A stretch of DNA of 64,000 nucleotides, taken from Isoalcanivorax pacificus W11-5. Its GTDB lineage: Bacteria; Pseudomonadota; Gammaproteobacteria; Pseudomonadales; Alcanivoracaceae. Both the position numbers and the translations under genes were made by a program. The stretch covers positions 2,604,001 through 2,668,000 of the forward strand of contig NZ_CP004387.1 in the NCBI RefSeq assembly GCF_000299335.2. The letters run 5' to 3'. How positions within the stretch are numbered: position 1 is the stretch's first letter; each line of letters begins with the position of its first letter. The notes under the pieces were generated by a model. The model was given only the letters and a program-made list of their open reading frames with translations, had not been told where the DNA came from and ran no database searches. Positions 55,171-64,000 of this stretch are shown here, piece by piece.

Positions 55171-55809
55171 TCACCGGCTTGCCCGCACCATGAAGGCACT
55201 CGCCGCAGCCGCTGCTGCGGCGATATTTTCCCTATGCGTCAGGCCGCTGGCCTTGCGCGGTTTCAGATCATGGTCACCATCCGGCACCCAGTGCAGGCTG
55301 ACGTTTTGCCCCAGCAGATAGCCCGCCACCTGCTCCTGCGTGCCAAACGGGTCACGCACGCCCTGGCACACCAGCATCGGCACGGGCAGCCCCGGCAGAT
55401 GCGCGGTGCGCGTTGTGGCCAGCTTGCCGGGTGGATGAAACGGATAGCCAAAACACACCACGCCCGGCACATTGGCGCCCTCTGCCGCCAGCAGGCTGGC
55501 CATACGGCCGCCCATGGATTTGCCACCGATAAAACAGCGCGCTGAATCGGGCATGGCCCGCAAGGCATCATGAAATGCCGCCAGCAGCACCGGCTGCCGG
55601 TCCGGCGGCCGCTTGCCGCCCCCGGCACGACGGCGCGCCATGTAGGGAAATTCAAACCGGGCGACGGCAATGCCGTGCACCACCAGCGCCGTGCTCATGG
55701 CCGTCATGAAATCGCTGTCCATCGGTGCACCGGCGCCATGGGCAAACAGCAACGTCGCATGTGGTTTACCTGCGGGTCGGTCCCAGAGCAAGGCAGAAGG
55801 TTCAGACAT
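55171..55809 (-). CDS. Alpha/beta hydrolase (Tex30/KANSL3-like)
   Basis: A 212-residue hydrolase. TLLFAHGAGAPMDSDFMTAMS resembles the oxyanion strand, CFIGGKSMGGRMASLLA is the nucleophile elbow (G-x-S-x-G), CQGVRDPFGTQEQV holds the Asp and VPDGDHDLKPRK the His. It matches the bacterial members of the Tex30 family (annotated alpha/beta family hydrolase). The substrate is unknown. It lies 49 bp after the radical SAM gene on the same strand and could be co-transcribed. Confidence 0.88.
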   Translation of the reverse strand: MSEPSALLWDRPAGKPHATLLFAHGAGAPMDSDFMTAMSTALVVHGIAVARFEFPYMARRRAGGGKRPPDRQPVLLAAFHDALRAMPDSARCFIGGKSMGGRMASLLAAEGANVPGVVCFGYPFHPPGKLATTRTAHLPGLPVPMLVCQGVRDPFGTQEQVAGYLLGQNVSLHWVPDGDHDLKPRKASGLTHRENIAAAAAAASAFMVRASR

Positions 55810-55858
55810 CGCGCCATCCTGCAGATCATGGTTATCAGGCAGGCATGATGCCCACGCC

Positions 55859-56920
55859 TCAGAACAACGACAACTGCTGCTCCGGCCGCCGGAACAGATC
55901 GGTGCGCAACCGGCGCGAGCGCCCCACCATGCCGTGGCGACGCAACGCAATATCGAAGCGCTGCGCGATCAGGTCTGCCCAGGCGCCCTGTCCGGTCTGG
56001 CGCACGAACCATTCGCTGCGATAATCACGCCCGCCATGCAAGCCATTCACCACCGACATCACTTTCGCGGCGCGCTGCGGAAAATGCGTGGCCAGCCACT
56101 GCTGCCACAGCGGATGCACCTCATGCGGCAAACGCAGCACCACGTAACCGGCCTGCGTGGCGCCGGCCTCGGCACTGGCGGCGACAATCGCTTCCAATTC
56201 GTGGTCATTGATAAACGGGATCACCGGCGCAAACAGCAACGTCACCGGCACACCGGCGCGGGTCAGCTCACGGATCACCTCCACCCGCCGGCTGCCGGCA
56301 CTGGCGCGGGGTTCCAGCATCGACTTGAGCCGGTTATCCAGCGTGGTCACCGACATCGCCACCGACACCAGCGACTGCTCTGCCAGCGGCGCGAGAATAT
56401 CCAGATCCCGCAGCACCAGCGAACTCTTCGTGATCAGTGTGACCGGGTGCTGAAACGCCGCCAGGACCTGCAATAGCCGCCGGGTGATCTCGCGGCTGCG
56501 TTCCGCCGGCTGATACGGATCGGTGGCGGCACCGATGGCCACCGGCTGGCATTGGTAGCTTTTGCGCATCAACTGCTGGCGCAACACCAGGTCGGCGTTG
56601 TCCTTGCAGAAAATCTCCGTCTCGAAATCCAGCCCCGGCGACAGTTCCAGGTAGCTGTGCGTGGGCCGTGCAAAGCAATAGATGCAGCCGTGCTCACAAC
56701 CGCGGTACGGGTTGATGCTTTGGGAAAACGGAATATCCGGCGACTGGTTGCCCACCAGAATGCTTTTGCACTGTTCAGCGTGCAGCCGGGTGGGCCGCAC
56801 TGACGGCGCACCGTCTTCGGCCTGCTGCGCCGCCGCGCCCTGCTCGCCCGGCTCGAATTCCGTCACCGTGCGGATAAACCGCCCCGGCAGATTGCTGGTG
56901 CTGCCCCGGCCTGTGGTCAT
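55859..56920 (-). CDS. PA0069-family radical SAM protein
   Basis: A 353-residue radical SAM enzyme. The cluster motif is CEHGCIYC within QSINPYRGCEHGCIYCFARPTHSY. AIGAATDPYQPAERSREITR and LITKSSLVLRDLDIL follow, as in the SplB-like group and the Pseudomonas PA0069 family. The reaction is unknown; relationship to spore photoproduct lyase suggests DNA or nucleotide chemistry, but this is speculation. It is divergent from the GST gene. Confidence 0.92.
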   Translation of the reverse strand: MTTGRGSTSNLPGRFIRTVTEFEPGEQGAAAQQAEDGAPSVRPTRLHAEQCKSILVGNQSPDIPFSQSINPYRGCEHGCIYCFARPTHSYLELSPGLDFETEIFCKDNADLVLRQQLMRKSYQCQPVAIGAATDPYQPAERSREITRRLLQVLAAFQHPVTLITKSSLVLRDLDILAPLAEQSLVSVAMSVTTLDNRLKSMLEPRASAGSRRVEVIRELTRAGVPVTLLFAPVIPFINDHELEAIVAASAEAGATQAGYVVLRLPHEVHPLWQQWLATHFPQRAAKVMSVVNGLHGGRDYRSEWFVRQTGQGAWADLIAQRFDIALRRHGMVGRSRRLRTDLFRRPEQQLSLF

Positions 56921-57063
56921 GTCTCAAAACCAGATACTGATCATATGGACAGTATTTCACCAGAATGTCATATCGCTTGCAATCGTGATGGCGGTCCCAC
57001 CTTCCGTGACGCAAGATAAGGCAAAGTTCTGGTGTTGCTCGTCACGGTAAAACAGGAGCTTCT

Positions 57064-57723
57064 ATGATCGATCTCTACACCGCCGCCACGCCGAATGGCT
57101 GGAAAGCCTCGGTCACGCTTGAAGAGATGGGCCTGCCGTACAACGTCATTGCGCTGGACCTGATGAAGGGGGAGCAGAAAAAGCCCGGTTTTCTGAAGAT
57201 CAATCCCAACGGCCGCATCCCGGCCATTGTCGATCATGACAACGGTGATTTTCCGGTTTTCGAATCCGGTGCCATCATGATCTACCTGGCGGAAAAGACC
57301 GGCATGCTGATGCCTGCCGACGCCAAGGGGCGTTCACAGGTCATCCAGTGGCTGATGTTCCAGATGGGCGGCCTCGGCCCGATGATGGGCCAGGCGAATG
57401 TGTTTTTCCGCTACATGCCGGAAAAAATCGAAGTCGCTATCGACCGCTACCAGAACGAATCGCGCCGCCTGCTGACCGTGCTCGACACGCGTCTGGCGGA
57501 CAATGAATTCCTCGCCGGCGACTATTCCATCGCCGACATCGCCAACTGGTGCTGGGCACGCACCCATGCCTGGTCCGGCGTGGACATCACCGGGCTGGAT
57601 CATCTCAAGCGCTGGCTGGATCAGATCCGCGCCCGTGCGGCAGTGGACCGGGGTGTGAAGGTACCGGGGGAGCCGGAACCGGCGAAGGTGCTGGAAGCGG
57701 CAAAAACCATCGTGCAGAGATAG
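57064..57723 (+). CDS. Glutathione S-transferase-family protein
   Basis: A 219-residue GST of the YfcG/Ure2-like group. The thioredoxin-like half has [25 protein letters not shown] with the T-P-N-x-W active-site segment, [13 protein letters not shown] (cis-Pro) and [16 protein letters not shown]. The helical half follows ([16 protein letters not shown]). YfcG-like enzymes reduce disulphides using glutathione. GGAGCTTCT precedes the ATG by 6-9 bases. Confidence 0.93.
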   Translation: MIDLYTAATPNGWKASVTLEEMGLPYNVIALDLMKGEQKKPGFLKINPNGRIPAIVDHDNGDFPVFESGAIMIYLAEKTGMLMPADAKGRSQVIQWLMFQMGGLGPMMGQANVFFRYMPEKIEVAIDRYQNESRRLLTVLDTRLADNEFLAGDYSIADIANWCWARTHAWSGVDITGLDHLKRWLDQIRARAAVDRGVKVPGEPEPAKVLEAAKTIVQR

Positions 57724-57726
57724 AAG

Positions 57727-57820
57727 GCGTCGGACGCTAAAAGAACAACACGGAATCAACCGCCGGGATACTGTGGCAGCAAGTTTTTTGCGTCCGACGT
57801 CAGACGTCCGACGTCCGACC
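57727..57820. repeat. GTCCGAC repeat cluster between GST and the MpaB-type gene
   Basis: GTCCGAC occurs three times in 57792-57819, two of them in direct tandem. An inverted copy GCGTCGGACGC at 57727-57737 can pair with GCGTCCGACG at 57790-57799 around a loop of about 50 bases. The first tandem copies overlap the end of the convergent MpaB-type gene, whose last residues are RTSDV. Likely a small repeat that extended the protein's end. Confidence 0.6.
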
Positions 57821-58990
57821 GCCCCCTTCCTCCACGGTCCTCACCCGATACTCCCCCTGCTTGTCTTTCGTCCGCGCCATGCGCGCCAGCGCCTTGCGAT
57901 ATGCCCGCGCGCCGATGGCATACAGCATTGCCTGCCCACCGGGCACATAGCGCCACATCCAGTACGACACCCGCCCCAGCCCTTTCAGCAGCTTGATGCC
58001 GGCGTATTCCCCGGCATCCTCAATCTCCATGCCGGTCACGTATTCATTGCCGGACAGCCAGCGGCAGCTTTGATACAGGAACTTGCGCGCCATCGGTTCG
58101 CTGACGCCGGCCATGCGCCGCGCCGCACTGGCGGCGACGTTGTCCATGACCTGGCGCGTACGCGCATCGAGCCGTTCCGGGCGTGCCTGGTGCTTGAGGC
58201 TGGCGAGAAAAAACGATTGCTGATCCGGCACGGAGTCCGGCAGCACTTCCGCGCGGATACCGAGCACATGGCCGGTATAGCGCCAGAGCAGATTGAAGGA
58301 AGCCAGTTCGCGGTCGTTGAAATGGATATTCATCATCGCCAGGCTGCGAATATTCAGATAGCCGAACAGACCCAGCGTAATGGCCAGGTCCTGCTGGTTG
58401 ATCGGCACCTCGACCGGGTGGGCAAAGCGGCCGCTGTCGACCAGGAAGCGGCGGATCGCCGCGTGCAGCATGCGCACCCGCATCAGCAGTTCGTGCCCTT
58501 CCCCGCCCGGCTCCAGGTTGCCCGGGAAGGCCATGCGCAACACCATGGCGGCGGTTTCATCCAGCCGCCGGCTGGAATCGCCACTGAGCATGCCGGTCAT
58601 CGAGGTCACCAGCGCCATCTTCACAAACACGGCACCGCCCACCAGGCTGCCGGTAAACAGCGCAATGCCCATGTTGACCGGAAACGCCGCCAGCATCCGC
58701 TGGCCGGTACGCATGGCCTCGAAGTCCGCCCACTCGGGTATGTCATTGCAGGCGTCCAGAAACGCCTGGTACACACCGCCTTCCTGCGCGGCGCGCTCGC
58801 GCACGACGCCCAGCAGATCGTGAAAGCCGGTCAAGGCACCTTCCGCCGCCAGCGCGGCCACCACCTCATCCGCCAGCGGGTCCCCCTGCGTGCGCAGCTG
58901 GTCGAGGTACGCCTCGGTATAGGGCGGCGTGAAACGCAGCGAATCGCGGGCCGGGATGGTACCCAGTGGCGGCAGGACGGTGGTAAGCAT
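57800..58990 (-). CDS. MpaB-type oxygenase (DUF2236)
   Basis: A 396-residue protein of the DUF2236 family, which includes the latex-clearing protein Lcp and the fungal MpaB oxygenase. Visible conserved stretches are GQRMLAAFPVNMGIALFTGSLVGGAVF, VPINQQDLAITLGLFGYLNIRSLAMMNIHFNDRE and LWRYTGHVLGIRAEVLPDSV. GGAG lies six bases before the ATG at 58990. Members bind haem and act as oxygenases, but the substrate here is unknown. The C-terminus ends inside a repeat of GTCCGAC. Confidence 0.85.
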   Translation of the reverse strand: MLTTVLPPLGTIPARDSLRFTPPYTEAYLDQLRTQGDPLADEVVAALAAEGALTGFHDLLGVVRERAAQEGGVYQAFLDACNDIPEWADFEAMRTGQRMLAAFPVNMGIALFTGSLVGGAVFVKMALVTSMTGMLSGDSSRRLDETAAMVLRMAFPGNLEPGGEGHELLMRVRMLHAAIRRFLVDSGRFAHPVEVPINQQDLAITLGLFGYLNIRSLAMMNIHFNDRELASFNLLWRYTGHVLGIRAEVLPDSVPDQQSFFLASLKHQARPERLDARTRQVMDNVAASAARRMAGVSEPMARKFLYQSCRWLSGNEYVTGMEIEDAGEYAGIKLLKGLGRVSYWMWRYVPGGQAMLYAIGARAYRKALARMARTKDKQGEYRVRTVEEGGGRTSDV

Positions 58991-59233
58991 GAACTTCTCC
59001 AGTGACAGGCAACGCCGGGGACGCGGTGCTGACGATAAACAGCGCCGGCAAAACCGGCTGGTTCTGGCGCTCACATTGCCGCCGGGCAGCCCGCAGGGTC
59101 AATGACCACAAACATGGCGCCTGCCGATAGTTCCGGTCACGTATACCGATCCGGGCGAATCGTTCCCCCGCCCGGCAGGCGCGTTGCCGCCCTGCTATAC
59201 TCGCCCGCCCCGTGGACTACCGCCGCCGACGCC

Positions 59234-59533
59234 ATGACCCAGGACACCGATCTGACTGCCGCGAAACTGAATCACGAAACCGCCCGCATCGACTGGCGCG
59301 CATTGCAGCCCTTCTTTGCCCGTGGGCAGACGATACTGGTGCAGCCCGGTCTTGATCTGGTGGCCGTGGCCACGGCCTTTGCCGGCGACCAGCGCGACAC
59401 CGTAGCGGCCTGGATGGACGCCGGCGAGGTCATGCGGGTCAGCGATACGCAGGCGGCAGCCTGGTCACAGACCAATGCGGAGATGTGGGCAGTGGTGGTC
59501 GCCCCCTGGGTATTGATACAGCCGGCCGCCTGA
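59234..59533 (+). CDS. DUF2288 protein
   Basis: A 99-residue cytosolic protein matching DUF2288 (LTAAKLNHETARIDWRALQPFFARGQTILVQPGLDLVAVATAFAGDQ, WVLIQPAA at the end). Its function is not known. It is divergent from the MpaB-type gene. The ATG at 59234 fits the family start, though the frame is open upstream. Confidence 0.88.
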   Translation: MTQDTDLTAAKLNHETARIDWRALQPFFARGQTILVQPGLDLVAVATAFAGDQRDTVAAWMDAGEVMRVSDTQAAAWSQTNAEMWAVVVAPWVLIQPAA

Positions 59534-59888
59534 ACGAAGGCGGGTGAGGCAGAGTTACCTGCCTCACCCGCGTGTCATTCCTGCGCACTCTCTGCGTTAT
59601 GTGGGCGCTGTGCGTGCAGCAGCTTCAAGCCGCCTTGTGCGCTCTGTCTGCCCGGAGGCCGGCATCCCTGCCGGAAAGCGTCCCTGCCAGAAAAAGAGGC
59701 CCGCCGGGGAAGCGGGCAATGTCATTACAGGCCGAAAAGGGAACCTCCGTGTTGCCCGGCGCATCCATGCCCCACCAGACTAGACTGCCGGGCGCCGTCT
59801 GAACGCAGGCAAATGCCGTCAGTTTCTGTAAGCCTTTGCCTACATCGCACGCAGGACATTCGCCACATTGCACGGTGACATTATCCTG
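59534..59888. other. Gap between DUF2288 and the PhoD-type gene, with two hairpins
   Basis: No gene is seen in this 355-bp stretch. A 13-pair stem GCGGGTGAGGCAG/CTGCCTCACCCGC with loop AGTTAC lies at 59540-59571, just after the DUF2288 stop, without a T run. A second hairpin near 59700 is a minus-strand terminator (own entry). Confidence 0.6.
59687..59717 (-). terminator. Minus-strand terminator of the PhoD-type gene
   Basis: On the minus strand GCCCGC (59717-59712) pairs with GCGGGC (59704-59699) and is followed by CTCTTTTTCT, giving a short terminator about 170 bp after the PhoD-type stop. Confidence 0.65.
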
Positions 59889-61334
59889 TTACCCCTGCCA
59901 GGACCGCTCCAGCCAGAATTCCGGCAAGGGATCCCCACGGCGGTCATAGAGCCGGTAGCGGAAACCATCGCGGGTCACGTCCACGCGGGCAAAGGCATCC
60001 CGGCTGTACAGGCCTTTCAGCAGTTCCACCCGGTAGCGGGACCAGAGCCCGCCGGTCGCCAGCCGGCCCTTGCCGTCCACCATCGGCGAGTACCAGCGGA
60101 AAGCCATCAGCGCGGTGGGCCAGAACAGCCCGGAGCAGACCAGGTTATACATCGTCACATCCTGGCCGCCCTGGCGGCTGTGCAGCGCCGCCACCAGCGA
60201 GGCATGCACATCGCCGGACAGGAACGCCACCCGTTGCAGCCGGTTGCGCCGGATCACTTCGAGAATGCGTGCACGCTGGGCGACAAACCCTTCCCATGCA
60301 TCCTTGCGGCGGAACCACCGGCGCTGGTCGGGAAACACCACCACCGGCGACACGATCAGCTTCACCCGGTCGCTGCCGTCGAGCAGCCAGTCGACCAGCG
60401 CCTGCTCCTGCCGCCCGGAAATCATCATGCGCTCACGCGCTGTCTCCGCCAGATGCCGTTCGGTGCGCACATCCATCACGAACATGTCCACACAGCCACG
60501 GCGAAAGCTGTACCAGAGATGGTCCGGGTCGCAGTCGAGGTAGCGGCCGCTCGGGTCCAGCGGCATCGCCGGTCCGTGCGAGGCCTGGTAGATCTGGTAT
60601 GCCTTCAGCGCTGCCGGCAACTTGCCGACCCAGTCTTCCTTCGAGGCACTGGCCGGCCAGTTATCCTCGATCTCGTGATCGTCGAGGATCATGTAGGTCG
60701 GCGTGGTCGCCATCAGCTCGCGCATGTTCGGCTGGCCAAACACCTTGCGGTACAGCGACAGGTATTGCTCTTCCGCGCTGATGGCACCGAGCCGGTTCAA
60801 CGGGTCAGCGTAAATCTGGTCCCCGCACAGCATGACGAAATCCACATCGCCATACTGGCGCTGGTGAGTGAGCATGGCGCCGAACGTCTTGTCGGCGCGG
60901 TCGTCGGATACCAGCCCGTTGAGATCGAAAAACCGGTAGCAGCAGGAACCGAACAGGAAACTCACCGGCGCCGTGTCGTCCGCCGGTGCGGTGCGAAAAC
61001 GGCCTGGCGTGATACGCGCCCAGTCCAGCTGCTCCCCGGCCACGTTCTCATCCGTCACCCAGCCGGCGCGGTACTCGTACTCCACACCCGGTAACAGGTC
61101 ATTGAGCACCACCACGCCACTGCCGTCGAAATTGCTGTTCATGCGAAATGCCAGCGGCAACGTCCAGTCCGTTTCCCCCTGCCCCGGCACAGGCCGTGGC
61201 CGCCACTGGATGCGACCGAGCATGGCCTTGCCGCGTGCCGTCGCAGCGGCAATGTCCGCGCGCCCCAAAATACGTACCGAGGTGCGGCCGCAGTCACCCA
61301 CCAGCGGCCCTACCGAAAATGCAGCCACCTGCAT
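59889..61334 (-). CDS. PhoD-like metallophosphatase
   Basis: A 481-residue phosphatase/phosphodiesterase of the alkaline phosphatase D group. Metal-binding motifs are FLFGSCCYRFF, VDFVMLCGDQIYADPLNR, YMILDDHEIEDNW and RVAFLSGDVHASLVAALH. No signal peptide is obvious, unlike secreted PhoD, so it may be cytosolic. An N-terminal beta-sandwich domain (residues about 1-120) precedes the catalytic part. It is divergent from the hybrid kinase at 61631. Confidence 0.9.
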   Translation of the reverse strand: MQVAAFSVGPLVGDCGRTSVRILGRADIAAATARGKAMLGRIQWRPRPVPGQGETDWTLPLAFRMNSNFDGSGVVVLNDLLPGVEYEYRAGWVTDENVAGEQLDWARITPGRFRTAPADDTAPVSFLFGSCCYRFFDLNGLVSDDRADKTFGAMLTHQRQYGDVDFVMLCGDQIYADPLNRLGAISAEEQYLSLYRKVFGQPNMRELMATTPTYMILDDHEIEDNWPASASKEDWVGKLPAALKAYQIYQASHGPAMPLDPSGRYLDCDPDHLWYSFRRGCVDMFVMDVRTERHLAETARERMMISGRQEQALVDWLLDGSDRVKLIVSPVVVFPDQRRWFRRKDAWEGFVAQRARILEVIRRNRLQRVAFLSGDVHASLVAALHSRQGGQDVTMYNLVCSGLFWPTALMAFRWYSPMVDGKGRLATGGLWSRYRVELLKGLYSRDAFARVDVTRDGFRYRLYDRRGDPLPEFWLERSWQG

Positions 61335-61630
61335 TGTTGTCCCCTTCTCCTTCAGATTCCTGTTATCCGGACACCCTCAGCAGGCCCCCGCCCTTCCCTG
61401 ATATAAAAACAGCCGTGCGTGCCAGAAGGCCGATGCCCGGGGCACCAGGCCAATGCCGGCCACACGCCGTGATGATTAAAATTGTCGCCGCCGCACGTGA
61501 CGGCTAGGATTGCCTATAGGAAAAAAGACTCAGAAGCCTGAGCACACTTATATCACCGCCGTGTGGTATTCCCAAACAGGGCCAGGCATGGTGCGGGCAA
61601 TACGCCCGACACCCTGAACGAGACCAATAC
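61335..61630. other. Divergent promoter region, PhoD-type gene and hybrid kinase
   Basis: 296 bp with no gene. It must hold promoters for both neighbours. CGCCGCCGCACGTGACGG and an adjoining AT-rich stretch (GATTAAAATTGTC) near 61475 are the most noticeable features, with no motif I can name. Confidence 0.4.

Positions 61631-64000
<2,370 letters not shown>

Noticed and set aside
57773-59005. Plus-strand frame of 410 codons opposite the MpaB-type gene
   Set aside because: His/Gln-rich shadow without motif; the minus-strand protein matches DUF2236.
59868-61094. Plus-strand frame of 408 codons opposite the PhoD-type gene
   Set aside because: The PhoD-type metal motifs are on the minus strand; the plus frame is a shadow.

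Overview
The window is about 63% GC, densely coded chromosomal DNA from a gammaproteobacterium. Gene content and order fit the Pseudomonadales/Oceanospirillales, with an Alcanivorax-like marine bacterium my best guess: mutS-fdxA followed by an RsmZ-type sRNA (as in Pseudomonas), purM-purN beside a DUF2066 gene and hda, a PA0069-type radical SAM protein, and a LadS/RetS-type kinase. The species assignment is inference.

Layout. 1-4.6 kb is the end of an integrated element: a partial YagK/YfjJ (inovirus Gp2-like) gene, a hairpin-rich gap, two divergent genes without clear homologues, and a P4-type tyrosine integrase whose 5' end faces mutS. 4.8-8.5 kb holds mutS, fdxA, a convincing RsmZ-like sRNA gene with an upstream GacA box, and a second possible sRNA. 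8.5-17.9 kb has a lone Hpt protein, a TIGR04282/TIGR04283 transferase pair, tRNA-Arg(CCT), a 59-residue PLDc_N-like membrane protein, a START protein, cardiolipin synthase, mgsA, PilZ and Smr proteins, sthA, a LapA-like protein and two 264-265 bp MITE-like elements. 17.9-22 kb is one giant CSLREA surface protein that looks like two secreted proteins fused end to end. 22-30 kb is housekeeping: hda, DUF2066, purM-purN, two DUF3108 proteins, dcd, apbC, SIMPL. 30-43 kb carries an AraC regulator with a GCS2-like ligase and an AstE-like hydrolase, a DUF3336 patatin, a hybrid histidine kinase, a MipA/response regulator/kinase operon, and a LysR/MFS pair. 43-53 kb has tRNA-Gly(CCC), slyD, rsmC, slt, a third inverted-repeat element, a spermidine-synthase-like protein coupled to an RluA enzyme, a hotdog protein, yaeQ, a DUF2817 peptidase and a GNAT-C39 fusion. 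53-64 kb holds an amidase lipoprotein, a hydrolase, radical SAM, GST, MpaB-type oxygenase, DUF2288 and PhoD-type genes, and the start of a large 7TMR-DISM hybrid kinase that runs off the end.

How parts may fit together. In Pseudomonas, LadS/RetS-type kinases and a lone Hpt protein (HptB) feed into GacS/GacA, which switches on RsmY/RsmZ through an 18-bp upstream box. This window holds the RsmZ-like sRNA with that box, a lone Hpt protein 0.5 kb from it, one hybrid kinase with no Hpt domain, and one LadS/RetS-like kinase. That makes a Gac/Rsm-type decision circuit the main regulatory theme. The link between these parts is inferred from family knowledge and is not shown by the sequence alone.
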